Shown here: positions 24,444-33,292 of the stretch, piece by piece
Layout: each line of letters starts with the position of its first letter
Numbering within the stretch: position 1 is the stretch's first letter
Assembly (NCBI GenBank): GCA_041940425.1
Contig: JBGTSF010000018.1
Coordinates: forward strand, 1-64,000
Source of the DNA: DATHTS01 sp041940425
GTDB lineage: Bacteria > Acidobacteriota > Blastocatellia > Pyrinomonadales > Pyrinomonadaceae
Reading direction: 5' to 3'
Length of the DNA stretch: 64,000 nt
Notes under the pieces: generated by a model
What the model was told of the DNA's origin: nothing
Seen by the model: the letters and a program-made list of their open reading frames with translations, nothing else
Database searches by the model: none
Position numbers and translations under genes: made by a program

Positions 24444-25982
24444 ATGAAACCGCCTTTAATCCTAGCCTTAGACATCGGCACATCGAGCGTCCGCGCCGCC
24501 GTTTACGATTCGGCGGGCGAAGTTTTGCCGGAAACTTTTGTCAAAAACGAGCGAACGCTGACCGCGACCGACGACGGCGGCGCGGAGATTGACGCGCTGG
24601 AAGCACTCGCGCAGATCGAAACGGCGATTGACGATGTGCTAAAAAAATCGAAAAAAATTAAAGGCGAGATCGAATACGCCATCGTATCGAGCTTCTGGCA
24701 CAGCCTCGTCGGAGTTGACGCGAAAGGCAGACCGACGACGAAAGTTTTCGGCTGGGCTGATACGCGAAGCCGCGATCATGTTCCCGTTTTGAGAAAAAAA
24801 TTCGACGAGGCGGAAATTCACAACCGCACGGGCGCGCATTTTCATTCGAGTTTCTGGACAGCGAAACTTTTGTGGATTCAAAAAGAATTTCCAGACGTTT
24901 TCAAAAAAACTGAAAAATGGCTTTCATTTTCCGATTTCGTCGCGCTGAATATTTTTGGAACGCCGTCTTCCAGACGGCAATCGGCGGAAACGCCGAAAAA
25001 AAGTTCGGAAAATATAAATACGGTTTTTACCTCTGTTTCGATGGCTTCCGGCACGGGAATTTTCGATATTCGTCAAAACAAATGGGACGAGGAACTCATA
25101 AAATTTTTAAAAATTAAAAAGCAAAATTTACCTGAAATTGTTGTTGAAGATTCGCAGACTTTTCAACTGAATAAAAATCATTTCAGCCGTTGGGAAAAAC
25201 TAAAAAACACGAAATGGTTTCTCGCAATCGGCGACGGCGCGGCAAACAATATCGGCGCGGGCTGTGTTACAAAACAAAAAGCCGCGCTGATGATCGGCAC
25301 GTCGGGCGCGATGCGCGTCGCCTTTCGCGGCAAAGTTCCCGCGAAAATTCCCGAAGGTCTGTGGTGTTACCGCATTGACCGCGAACGCATCATCATCGGC
25401 GGCGCACTCTCGGACGGCGGCGGTCTTTACCGCTGGCTGAAAGATAATTTCCGGCTCGTCAAAGACGACGACAAAACCGAAGACGAGATCGAAAAACGAC
25501 CGCCGGACGGACACGGTTTAACATTTCTTCCATTTCTCGCGGGCGAGCGAAGCACCGGCTATCACGAAGACGCGCACGGCGCGGTTCTCGGTTTGAAAAC
25601 GGCGACCGACATTATTGATGTCGTCCAAGCCGCTCTGGAATCGGTCGCGTATCGCTTCGCGGAAATTTACGACCGGTTAAATAAAGTTTCAAAAATAAAA
25701 ACCATCATTGCGTCAGGCGGCGCATTACGCGAATCGCCGATTTGGACGCAGATCATCACGGATGTTCTCGCCCAAAATATGTCTTTGCCTGACGTGCGCG
25801 AAGCATCAAGTAGAGGCGCAGTTTTGCTTGCGCTCGAAATGATTGGCAAAATAGAAAGCATCGAAAAAATTGCCACGCCGAAAGGCAGAGAATTTAAATT
25901 CGATAAAAAACGAAACGCGATTTACCGAAAAGCACGAAATAGACACGAGAAATTTTACAAACTCCTGCTTGCTGATAATTGA
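24444..25982 (+). CDS. FGGY-family carbohydrate kinase (gluconokinase-like)
   Basis: About 512 residues; ATG at 24444 preferred over GTG at 24441. FGGY kinases phosphorylate sugars in the cytoplasm. N-terminal LALDIGTSSVRAAVYDSAGEV, the substrate region SFWHSLVGVDAKGRPTTKVFGWADTRS, ATP region MIGTSGAMRVAF and ASGGALRESPIWTQIITDVL, and LPFLAGERSTGYHEDAHG all fit. The GWADTR-type block favours gluconokinase over glycerol or xylulose kinase, but the sugar is uncertain. Stands immediately before the toxin-antitoxin pair, with its own unit. Confidence 0.85.
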   Translation: MKPPLILALDIGTSSVRAAVYDSAGEVLPETFVKNERTLTATDDGGAEIDALEALAQIETAIDDVLKKSKKIKGEIEYAIVSSFWHSLVGVDAKGRPTTKVFGWADTRSRDHVPVLRKKFDEAEIHNRTGAHFHSSFWTAKLLWIQKEFPDVFKKTEKWLSFSDFVALNIFGTPSSRRQSAETPKKSSENINTVFTSVSMASGTGIFDIRQNKWDEELIKFLKIKKQNLPEIVVEDSQTFQLNKNHFSRWEKLKNTKWFLAIGDGAANNIGAGCVTKQKAALMIGTSGAMRVAFRGKVPAKIPEGLWCYRIDRERIIIGGALSDGGGLYRWLKDNFRLVKDDDKTEDEIEKRPPDGHGLTFLPFLAGERSTGYHEDAHGAVLGLKTATDIIDVVQAALESVAYRFAEIYDRLNKVSKIKTIIASGGALRESPIWTQIITDVLAQNMSLPDVREASSRGAVLLALEMIGKIESIEKIATPKGREFKFDKKRNAIYRKARNRHEKFYKLLLADN

Positions 25983-26031
25983 CAATTTTTGCCAAAGTTT
26001 TAATATTAAACCGAAGGAGTTTTTAAAAATT

Positions 26032-26283
26032 ATGGCAACTACAACGATGAATATTTCGCTTCCCGATTCGATGAAAAGTTTTATTGATGAAAGATTAAGC
26101 AAAGACGGTTACGGAACGGTCAGCGAATATGTCCGCGAATTGATTCGCGCCGACCAGAAACGCCGCGAAGAAGAAAAACTCGAAGCATTGCTTTTGCAGA
26201 GACTTCAGGGAGATTCGGAATTTGAATTCGACATTGCAGACGTTCGTACCGAACTCGCCAAGCGTTTGAGTAAAAAGAAATGA
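26032..26283 (+). CDS. parD: ParD-like antitoxin
   Basis: 83 residues from the ATG at 26032 (CGAAGGAGTTTTT upstream). The N-terminal ribbon-helix-helix MATTTMNISLPDSMKSFIDERLSKDGYGTVSEYVRELIRADQ is the DNA-binding and dimer part; the C-terminal helix (RREEEKLEALLLQRLQGDSE..RTELAKRLSKKK) would wrap the toxin. Such antitoxins repress their own promoter. Stop and the toxin start overlap (ATGA), the normal order for a type II module. A longer frame from 25870 lies inside the kinase gene and is rejected. Confidence 0.9.
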   Translation: MATTTMNISLPDSMKSFIDERLSKDGYGTVSEYVRELIRADQKRREEEKLEALLLQRLQGDSEFEFDIADVRTELAKRLSKKK

Positions 26284-26594
26284 AAGTAACATACGCCGAC
26301 GGAGTTTTTGAAGAACTCGTCAATTTATCTTTTTACCTTGCCGACGAGAACGAAGAACTCGCGCAAAATTTTCTGAATGCTTGCGACAAAACATTTCTTT
26401 TTTTAGCTGAAAACAAGTTCGTCGGGAGCATCAAAAATTTCAAAAACGCAAAGTTGTCCGAAGTTAGAATGTGGCGCGTCAAAGGCTTTGAAAAATATCT
26501 AATTTTTTATCTTCCGACAAAAAACGGTATCAGGATTTTGCATGTTCTTCATAGCGCGACCGGTTACAATCGCGCGTTTGAGGATGAACAATAA
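26280..26594 (+). CDS. parE: ParE/RelE-superfamily toxin
   Basis: 104 residues. The RelE/ParE fold is seen as VFEELVNLSFYLADENEELAQNFLNACDKTFLFLAENKFVGS, then VRMWRVKGFEKYLIFYLPTKNGIRILHVLHSATGYNRAF with the conserved Arg, Tyr and the HVLHSA C-terminal strand of ParE. ParE toxins poison DNA gyrase; RelE toxins cut mRNA. The HVLHSA-type ending favours ParE. Partner of the antitoxin directly upstream. Confidence 0.9.
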   Translation: MKVTYADGVFEELVNLSFYLADENEELAQNFLNACDKTFLFLAENKFVGSIKNFKNAKLSEVRMWRVKGFEKYLIFYLPTKNGIRILHVLHSATGYNRAFEDEQ

Positions 26595-27046
26595 TGCAAA
26601 TGACACTGACAAATTTTGAAGGATTAGTCGAGCCGAAAATTGTCGAGCGTGGTTATGATTACTACAAACGCGGGCGTGTCGCAAAGGTCGAAAGAGTCAG
26701 CGAAAATGAATTTAGCGCGGTTGCTTTCGGAAGCGATGATTACGAAGTTTATGTCAAGATAGACGGTGAAAGAATCGTCGAATACGAATGCGATTGCCCG
26801 TATGATTGGGGCTACACCTGCAAACACGCGGTCGCCGTTTTTTATCAAATCCGCTACGGGAATTTTATCGAGGTCGCCGATAAAACGCGCGAGATCTTAG
26901 ACAACATCCATGCGGACGCATTGCGAAAATTCGTTTCCGATCTGCTCAAAAAAGACAGAAAATTCCGCCGCAAATTTTTACGCGAATTTGACGAGAATTT
27001 TAATGAAGACGAAGACGAATTTAATGAAGACGAAGACTATTTTTAG
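26594..27046 (+). CDS. SWIM zinc-finger protein
   Basis: 150 residues. SWIM motif CDCPYDWGYTCKHAVAV (CxC then CxH) near residue 60-75 after a strand block YDYYKRGRVAKVERVSENEFSAVAFGSDDYEV. The C-terminal half is an acidic, Asp/Glu-rich tail (ENFNEDEDEFNEDEDYF). SWIM modules bind DNA or protein; in SWI2/SNF2 helicases they are N-terminal, and here the module is alone. It overlaps the toxin stop by one base, so it may be expressed with the toxin-antitoxin unit, though a role in it is unproven. Confidence 0.85.
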   Translation: MQMTLTNFEGLVEPKIVERGYDYYKRGRVAKVERVSENEFSAVAFGSDDYEVYVKIDGERIVEYECDCPYDWGYTCKHAVAVFYQIRYGNFIEVADKTREILDNIHADALRKFVSDLLKKDRKFRRKFLREFDENFNEDEDEFNEDEDYF

Positions 27047-27052
27047 AGCATT

Positions 27053-27769
27053 ATGAGGCAAACATTTCTCATAACAATTTTGTTTTCAGTTTTATCATTG
27101 GAGACTTTTTCGCAAGCCGACGAAAAAGTTTCGCAATGTCCTGTTTTGAAAATTACCCATCCGCCGGTAGTTCTGTCAGCAGTTGATGAACCATGGACTT
27201 TTTCGGTAGAGATCGGCAGCGAATTTGAAACTTCGAATATTGAATACGTTTGGAAAACGGAAGGCGGAGAAATCGTCAACGGGCAAGGAACAAAAAGCAT
27301 CAAAGCGAAACTTAATAAGTGTGAAAATTTATTGAAAGCCACGGTCGAAATAAAAGGTTTGCCGTCTGCCTGTCCGAGTACTGGTTCGGAAACGGGAGTT
27401 ATATCGCATAATTGCGGCGAGCTGATGAAACCGTTTGCGTTTGACGGATATAAGAAAATCAAATTTGAAGAAGAAAAGATCAAAATTGATAATTTGTTTA
27501 AGAAATTGGAAGAATATTCTATCGCTGAAGGCGTTATTGAAATTCAGAAAGATGCCGATGTCGTCAATCATATCAAGCGACTCGATAAATATCTGACGCA
27601 AAAAAACTATGACAAAAGCAAAATTTCTTATGCAATTTCCGATTCCGGCAGACGCGAAACCTGGCTTTGGCTGATTCCGGCGAACGAAGATTTGCCTGAT
27701 TGCGGCAATTGCGAAATTATAAAAGCCGAAGATACCAAAAGAATAAAGGAATTATTTAAATCAAAATAA
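27053..27769 (+). CDS. Secreted protein of unknown function
   Basis: 238 residues. Signal peptide MRQTFLITILFSVLSLETFSQA; mature part starts with a Cys (SQCPVLKITHPPVVLSAVDEPWTFSVEI), then an Ig-like or PKD-like sandwich (YVWKTEGGEIVNGQGTKSIKA, ATVEIKGLPSACPS) with further cysteines, then a helical region (KIKIDNLFKKLEEYS..VVNHIKRLDKYLTQ) and a Cys-pair near the end (LPDCGNCEI). The PKD-like then OmpA-like layout is common in this phylum, but no NX2LSX2RA motif is seen. Same strand as SWIM gene and tkt. Confidence 0.6.
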   Translation: MRQTFLITILFSVLSLETFSQADEKVSQCPVLKITHPPVVLSAVDEPWTFSVEIGSEFETSNIEYVWKTEGGEIVNGQGTKSIKAKLNKCENLLKATVEIKGLPSACPSTGSETGVISHNCGELMKPFAFDGYKKIKFEEEKIKIDNLFKKLEEYSIAEGVIEIQKDADVVNHIKRLDKYLTQKNYDKSKISYAISDSGRRETWLWLIPANEDLPDCGNCEIIKAEDTKRIKELFKSK

Positions 27770-27781
27770 AAATAAAAAACT

Positions 27782-29961
27782 ATGACTGCGCCAAAACAAA
27801 AACAAACTATTGAACAACTTTCTATTAACACGATCAGAACGCTTTCGCTCGATGCCGTGCAGAAAGCAAATTCCGGTCATCCGGGTTTGCCATTGGGCAT
27901 GGCTCCGGCGGCTTATGTTCTTTGGACGAAATTTCTGCGCCATAATCCGAAAAATCCGCAGTGGTTTAACCGCGACAGATTTTTGCTTTCCGCCGGACAC
28001 GGTTCGATGCTGATCTATTCGCTTTTGCATCTGACGGGTTATGATCTGCCGCTTTCGGAATTAAAAGATTTTCGTCAATTGCATTCAAAAACGCCCGGTC
28101 ATCCCGAAAATATTTTAACGCCGGGTGTGGAAATTACGACCGGACCGCTCGGGCAGGGTTTTGCCAACGGTGTCGGAATGGGAATGGCGCAGAAACATCT
28201 CGAAGCGATGTTTAATAAAAAAGGTTTTCCCGTCATCGAACATTTTATTTACTGCATCTGCTCGGACGGCGATCTGATGGAAGGCGTTTCGTATGAGTCG
28301 GCTTCGCTCGCGGGGCATTTGAAACTCGACAATTTGATTTATCTTTACGATGACAATCAGATCACGATTGACGGCTCGACCGATCTCGCGTTTACGGAAG
28401 ACGTAACGAAACGCTTTGAATCAATGGGCTGGGAAGTTTCAATGGTCGAAGACGGCAACGATCTGAAAGCGATTGAAAAAGCTATCAAAGCGGCGCAAAA
28501 ATCGAAAGGCAAACCGAAACTCATCCGCATCAAAACGATCATCGGTTACGGGATGCCGAAACAAGGCACGTCGAAAGCGCATTCCGACGCGCCGGGCGAA
28601 GAAGCCGTGAAAGAAACGAAACGAAACCTGGGAATGCCCGAAGATAAAACTTTTTATATTCCGAAAGAAGTTTTAAATCATTTCCGCGAAGCCATAAAGA
28701 CAGGCGCGAAATACGAAAAAGATTGGGACGCGCTCGTTAAAAAATACGAGAAGCAATTTCCCGAACTCGGCAAAACTTTCGCCGACACGCGCAAGGGCGA
28801 ACTGCCCGACGGATGGGAAAAAGAACTGCCTTCGTTCAAAAACGCGGAAGCCAAAGCGACACGCGCTTATTCGGGCGAGGTCATCAACGCCATCGCCGGA
28901 AAGATCCCGCAGATGATCGGCGGTTCGGGCGATCTTACGCCATCGAACAACACCTACATCAAATCTTCGGAAAATTTTCAGGCGGGAAAATACGCCAACC
29001 GCAACATCCATTTCGGCGTGCGCGAACACGCGATGGGCGCGACGATGAACGGCATGGCTCTCTACGGNNNNNNNNNNNNNNNNNNNNNNNNNNNNNNNNN
29101 NNNNNNNNNNNNNNNNNNNNNNNNNNNNNNNNNNNNNNNNNNNNNNNNNNNNNNNNNNNNNNNNNTTTCGGCGTGCGCGAACACGCGATGGGCGCGACGA
29201 TGAACGGCATGGCTCTCTACGGCAGCGTCATTCCGTTCGGCGGAACTTTCCAAACCTTCTCGGATTATATGCGCCCCGCCATTCGTCTCGCCGCGCTTTC
29301 GCATATTCAGGTTCTGTTCGTTTTCACGCACGATTCCATCGGCTTGGGCGAAGACGGTCCGACGCATCAATCGGTCGAACATCTCGCCGCCTTACGCGCC
29401 ATTCCGAATCTCGCCGTCATCCGCCCGTGCGATGCGCACGAAACGCGCGAAGCGTGGCGAGCCGCTCTGAATCGCCGGAACGCGCCGACCAGTTTTGCCT
29501 TTTCGCGCCAGAAAGTCGCCCTGATCGACCGCAAAAAATTCGCCGATGCCAAAGGCTTGCACAAAGGCGCGTATACCCTAGCCGAAGCCGAAGACAAAAA
29601 CGGCAAACCGGTCGAGCCGAAATTAATTTTGATTGCCACCGGTTCGGAAGTCGGTCTGGCAATTGAAGCGCGGGAAAAATTAAACTCATTCGGCACACCG
29701 ACGCGCGTGGTCTCGATGCCGTGCTGGGAATTTTTCGACGAGCAATCCGCCAAATACAAAGAATCCGTTCTGCCGAAAAAAGTAACCGCCCGTCTCGCCA
29801 TCGAAGCCGGAGTTTCACTCGGCTGGCACAAATACGTCGGCGACGCTGGTGATACTTTAACCGTTGACAAATTTGGTGCAAGCGCACCCGCCGAAGACGT
29901 TTTCCGCGATTACGGTTTTACGGTGGAAAATGTGATTAAGAAAGCGAAGAAATTAATTTAA
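27782..29961 (+). CDS. tkt: Transketolase (interrupted by an assembly gap)
   Basis: The two frames on either side of a run of N encode one transketolase. N-terminal IRTLSLDAVQKANSGHPGLPLGMAP, thiamine-binding ICSDGDLMEGVSYESASLAGHLKLDNLI and DDNQITIDG, and C-terminal FGVREHAMGATMNGMALYG, VFTHDSIGLGEDGPTHQSVEHLAALRAIPN, SLGWHKYVGD are all present. If the 57-base duplicate and the N run are removed the product is 674 residues, the normal length. It exchanges two-carbon units between sugar phosphates in the pentose-phosphate pathway. The apparent frameshift is an artefact (see the gap entry). Confidence 0.93.
29011..29222. other. Assembly gap with unmerged 57-base overlap
   Basis: 98 N occupy 29068-29165. 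The 57 bases just before the gap (29011-29067) are identical to the 57 just after it (29166-29222). This is the pattern of two contig ends that overlap but were joined with a fixed-size gap. Removing 155 bases restores one frame across the transketolase. Confidence 0.95.
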
Positions 29962-29963
29962 TT

Positions 29964-31505
29964 TTAGAATAAGGACGTTTTCGGCAAATTAAACTTTTCG
30001 ATTATCTGATTTGGAATAATCAGTTTTTCAAGGGAACGCGGCTCAACTTTGATTGCGCCGCTTCCATAAGACTTTCCGACGAATTGCAGATTAAAAAGCG
30101 TATCAGGATGATTTAGCGCAAACCACAAATTATTGTTGAAATTTTTATCATGGCTAAGAGAATAAACGCAGAGGAAACCCGTTAACGGAAGAACACCGAT
30201 CGTGTTTTTTACAAACCGGATATTTCGCCGTCCGAGATATGCGAAAAGAAATGTCGGTGGAATCCGCTTTTCCATTCGATACCAGGGCTTTCTTTGTGAA
30301 ATCAATGCTTTTTCCGGTAAGCCGAGTTTTTCACCCTTAAGTAAATAATTCTTCACATCGCGCGGAAAATCATCCAAATTTCTGCCATCCGGCGAAAAAA
30401 GCAGTGTCGGTCTTCCTTTTTTATCGAGCGCATCAATATCTTCAAAAGTTATTTCTTCCGACTCAATATCTCTTGTTCTTCCAACGGCTGTTTGCAAAAA
30501 TTCAGCGGAAATATTTTTTTCTTTTGCCTGCGCTCTGGTGAAAAAAAAGAAGTCATTTGCGCCGGTAGCAATACCGCGCATCACGCGGGCGAATTGCGAC
30601 AGCTCAATTCCGTCGGGTTTGTTTTCAGGGGAACGCGAAAGACCGGTTTTGAGTCCTTCGTCAATATTCCTTTGATGAATTTCTAGCGATTTTTCCTTTT
30701 GTTTGAAATTAGAAACAACGAAATTTTTTAGATCATCTGTCCAAGACTTACTGCATTTCACCCAAAGAAAATTGGGTTGCGGACGGGATTTTTTGATAAA
30801 GAAAATTAAAGGATTTGTATCCACATCGGGAAAAGGGGTTGCTTCAGACGTGAAAGTTACAACGCACTCCAGACAAAAATTTTGCGTAATCCAATTCCAT
30901 AATTTTTCTGCGAAAATTCCCTCGCAAATATCAGCAGGCATAATAAATGCCAATCTGCCATTTTCCGATAAAAGTTCGAGTGCGCGCAAGAAAAAATAGA
31001 CGTGAAAACCTGCGCGACCGTCTATTGAAAAACCAATCAGTTTTTGACTAAACTGCTTAAGTAGTAGTTTCTTTTCCTGACTCAAACGATGATGACGAAT
31101 ATAAGGCGGATTAGAAACAATAGCGGAAAATTTTCGTTTCGGCGGGTTTAAAACAAAATCGGAAACAGTTACATTCATTAAATCTTGCGACGATAAGCCG
31201 TTTTTGGTCGCTTGCGTCAAAACTTCTGAATCAATTTCATAACCGAAAAGTTTCGGTGTATATCCCAATTCCGAATTCAGCTTTTTTGCCGTTTGATAAA
31301 AAACGCCTTCGCCGACGGCGGGATCAAAAAGAATCCGGCTTTTATCAAGCAAGACATAGCTTGTCATTGCCTCTGCTACCCATTCGGGAGTCCAAAATTG
31401 CCCTTTGTTTCTGAGTGTTTCTCTGGCTAACCCGGACGAAGGCAAAATCTGATGCCGGATTTTTTTTGAGGAATTTATCGGTGCTAATTTTTCAGAGAAA
31501 GCCAT
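29964..31505 (-). CDS. Type II N6-adenine DNA methyltransferase (gamma class, TaqI-like)
   Basis: 513 residues. SAM-binding motif I is ILFDPAVGEGVFYQTA, catalytic motif IV is SNPPYIRHHR, in the I-then-IV order of the gamma class. The C-terminal half carries a target-recognition region (GFLCVYSLSHDKNFNNNLWFALNHPDTLFNLQFVGKSYGSGAIKVEP) like TaqI-type specificity domains. It would protect host sites from the nuclease whose gene overlaps its start by 22 bases. It is a single-subunit enzyme. The region looks more AT-rich than its neighbours, suggesting transfer. Confidence 0.88.
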   Translation of the reverse strand: MAFSEKLAPINSSKKIRHQILPSSGLARETLRNKGQFWTPEWVAEAMTSYVLLDKSRILFDPAVGEGVFYQTAKKLNSELGYTPKLFGYEIDSEVLTQATKNGLSSQDLMNVTVSDFVLNPPKRKFSAIVSNPPYIRHHRLSQEKKLLLKQFSQKLIGFSIDGRAGFHVYFFLRALELLSENGRLAFIMPADICEGIFAEKLWNWITQNFCLECVVTFTSEATPFPDVDTNPLIFFIKKSRPQPNFLWVKCSKSWTDDLKNFVVSNFKQKEKSLEIHQRNIDEGLKTGLSRSPENKPDGIELSQFARVMRGIATGANDFFFFTRAQAKEKNISAEFLQTAVGRTRDIESEEITFEDIDALDKKGRPTLLFSPDGRNLDDFPRDVKNYLLKGEKLGLPEKALISQRKPWYRMEKRIPPTFLFAYLGRRNIRFVKNTIGVLPLTGFLCVYSLSHDKNFNNNLWFALNHPDTLFNLQFVGKSYGSGAIKVEPRSLEKLIIPNQIIEKFNLPKTSLF

Positions 31506-32311
31506 TCGTCAATTGTAGTCTGATTAATCTCGATTTCGCCACCTTCAAAATACAAATCGGCTTCAAATTTCCCGCCATTTGTTTGCGAAACAAAAGGAAT
31601 AATTTCCGCTAGTTCGGTAAATTTCCCAAACTCTTCGGCAAGTCCGTAGTAAGTTTTGTAAATCGTTTTCGATGCTTTGCCATAATCAAAAATCTCGCCT
31701 TTAACTGTTCCGTCAGAAATGTATTTACGCAATTTTGAAAAGCTCAACATTAACGCCATATCATAAAATAAATGCACAATGTAAATTGGCTTTCGGTAGT
31801 AATTTTGCCAATCTATGAGCGGTTCTAAATCTTCATCTTTAACGATCACCGTTGGCGCAGTCCAACTTTTTACTTCGCTTAGTGGCTTTAAATTCCCCGT
31901 TTTCTCCGACCAATTGCGTCCGAAATGCTTCATCTTTTCGCCTTGCCAGATACTTGCTTCCGATTCAATTGCAAGCAATGAACTTTGAACAATTTCCTCA
32001 ATATCGCTTTCCAAATTATCAGGTAGATTATCTAGAATTGATAAATATTTAGACGATAAATCTTCAAAAACACTTCTCTCAAAAATCAAAACGTCCGGTC
32101 TTTTGCCAAATGACTCGCGCTCTTTGTGAAGATTCCAATACTCTTGTTTTTCCTCTAAACTTTTGGCTGACGAAACACCCGATTTTCCATAAGGCACAGC
32201 ACGAAGCAATTCAGAGTTATTTATTGCGTTAATTATTTTCCGCTCTGCCCAAGAACCTAACGACCACTTTCCTTTAAAATTATCGCCACGAAACCTCGGA
32301 GTTTGAGCCAT
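31484..32311 (-). CDS. Restriction endonuclease, AccI-like
   Basis: 275 residues. The likely PD-(D/E)xK core is KRPDVLIF (about residue 70), followed after 45 residues by AIESEASIW; downstream WTAPTVIVKDEDLEPLIDWQNYYRKPIYIVHLFYD is, as I recall it, characteristic of the AccI family (GTMKAC). It lies between a controller gene (stop next to its ATG) and the methylase. The match to AccI is remembered, not searched; site specificity is therefore a guess, but endonuclease identity is strongly backed by context. Confidence 0.7.
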   Translation of the reverse strand: MAQTPRFRGDNFKGKWSLGSWAERKIINAINNSELLRAVPYGKSGVSSAKSLEEKQEYWNLHKERESFGKRPDVLIFERSVFEDLSSKYLSILDNLPDNLESDIEEIVQSSLLAIESEASIWQGEKMKHFGRNWSEKTGNLKPLSEVKSWTAPTVIVKDEDLEPLIDWQNYYRKPIYIVHLFYDMALMLSFSKLRKYISDGTVKGEIFDYGKASKTIYKTYYGLAEEFGKFTELAEIIPFVSQTNGGKFEADLYFEGGEIEINQTTIDEWLSLKN

Positions 32312-32533
32312 TTATTTTTCCTCCTCGAAAGTGAAAAGCTCACTGAAAGGCAAATTAAAGACTTCCGCAATTTTCTCAATTGTTTCAAAAGAAGGGGCGT
32401 TTACGCCGCGTTCCATGTTGCTGACGAATTCAACCGACACGCCGAGCAACTCCGCAAGTCGCTCTTGCGTTAAGTCTCGATGTCGGCGAATTTTCCGCAA
32501 TCTTTTACCAAAAAGAGTTCTTAAATTTGGCAT
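32312..32533 (-). CDS. HTH controller protein of the restriction-modification operon
   Basis: About 73 residues from the ATG at 32533 (a TTG at 32554 would add seven). Helix-turn-helix of the Cro/C1 type: FGKRLRKIRRHRDLTQERLAELLGVSVEFVSNMERGVNAPSFETIEKIAEVFNLP. Short, with an acidic end. C-proteins of type II systems delay nuclease expression after entry by binding operators before their own gene. The ATG has no ribosome site and lies immediately after a dyad, fitting the leaderless start known for C genes. Confidence 0.82.
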   Translation of the reverse strand: MPNLRTLFGKRLRKIRRHRDLTQERLAELLGVSVEFVSNMERGVNAPSFETIEKIAEVFNLPFSELFTFEEEK

Positions 32534-32597
32534 AAGCTTAAACTTAGACTTCAAGTTTATTGGTGAATTAAATTAGAAACCACGAAGTCTAACTTCG
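32534..32597 (-). promoter_or_regulatory. Possible controller operator (AAGTCTAA inverted pair)
   Basis: CTTAGACTTCAAG (32543-32555) and CGAAGTCTAACTTCG (32583-32597) carry the same word TTAGACTT/AAGTCTAA in opposite orientation just upstream of the controller start. The arrangement resembles C-box pairs. The second copy is also a hairpin followed by TTTTT, so it might serve as a terminator instead. Confidence 0.35.
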
Positions 32598-32619
32598 TTT
32601 TTATATTTGAAAAAAATTA

Positions 32620-33141
32620 ATGAAAGATTTTATAATCACCGTTATGACGATGAAAGAAATTCTGCTCGGACAATTTAAAACCTGTTACGACGAAAACGGC
32701 TGGTTTGTCGCGCTGAAAAACGCTCTGCATAATTTGTCGGCTGAGGATGCGGCTTGGAAGGCGGACGGGGCGGACAATTCGATTTGGGGAATTTTGGCGC
32801 ATCTGAATTTTTATAACGAGCGGTATCTGAAAAGATTCAGGGGCGAGCAGGTCGGGAAATTGAATATGGACAACAGCGAAACTTTTGCCGGCGCGAGTGA
32901 TGCGGCGGAAGAAGATTGGCGGAAGGAGATCGAAAGATTCGACCGCGTGATGAACGGCTGGCGCGAGGAGATCGAACAGGCGAGCGATGAGCGGCTGGCG
33001 GAACAGGTTTCACAAAAACATCCGAATCTGTGGGCGAACGTCATCGCCGACATCAACGCGCACAACGCGCATCACGGCGGGCAGATCGTTCTTTTGCGGA
33101 AACTGCAAGGCAGTTGGGATGCGGCGAAAGGCGTTTCGTAA
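32620..33141 (+). CDS. DinB-family protein
   Basis: 173 residues (internal ATG at 32644 and 32650 are alternatives; none has a clear ribosome site). DinB/YfiT four-helix fold: EILLGQFKTCYDENGWFVALKNALHNLSAEDAAWKADGADNSIWGILAHLNFYNERYLKRF, and the metal-binding histidines come from HLNFYNE and the end INAHNAHHGGQIVLLRKLQGSW. Such proteins are metal-dependent enzymes, some are thiol transferases. Faces the divergent restriction operon; terminated by a hairpin. Confidence 0.88.
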   Translation: MKDFIITVMTMKEILLGQFKTCYDENGWFVALKNALHNLSAEDAAWKADGADNSIWGILAHLNFYNERYLKRFRGEQVGKLNMDNSETFAGASDAAEEDWRKEIERFDRVMNGWREEIEQASDERLAEQVSQKHPNLWANVIADINAHNAHHGGQIVLLRKLQGSWDAAKGVS

Positions 33142-33166
33142 ATCGCCGGAAAAATTTTAGTAACAC

Positions 33167-33202
33167 GATCGCTTTCCGGCTTCGGCGGAAGAGCGATTTT
33201 TA
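33167..33202 (+). terminator. Rho-independent terminator after dinB-like gene
   Basis: ATCGCTTTCCG pairs with CGGAAGAGCGAT with one bulge and a GCTTCGG loop, followed by TTTTAC. Confidence 0.75.
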
Positions 33203-33292
33203 CTTTTGAGAGTTAGATTATCTGATTCGGTTTTTCTTATATTTCCGCGTTAAAATTTAGCGCGTATTTTTTTAAAGTCCGAATTAAAAACG

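Noticed and set aside
23441..24481. Longer start of the zinc-ribbon membrane protein
   Set aside because: The extension has no ribosome site, precedes the CxxC start that homologous zinc-ribbon proteins use, and would overlap the divergent kinase gene.
28813..29961. Separate second gene encoding the C-terminal transketolase half
   Set aside because: It is the continuation of the same gene after an assembly gap with duplicated ends.
32583..32605. Terminator for a rightward transcript at the restriction operon's front
   Set aside because: The hairpin with T-run exists, but no rightward gene precedes it; kept only as a possible operator.
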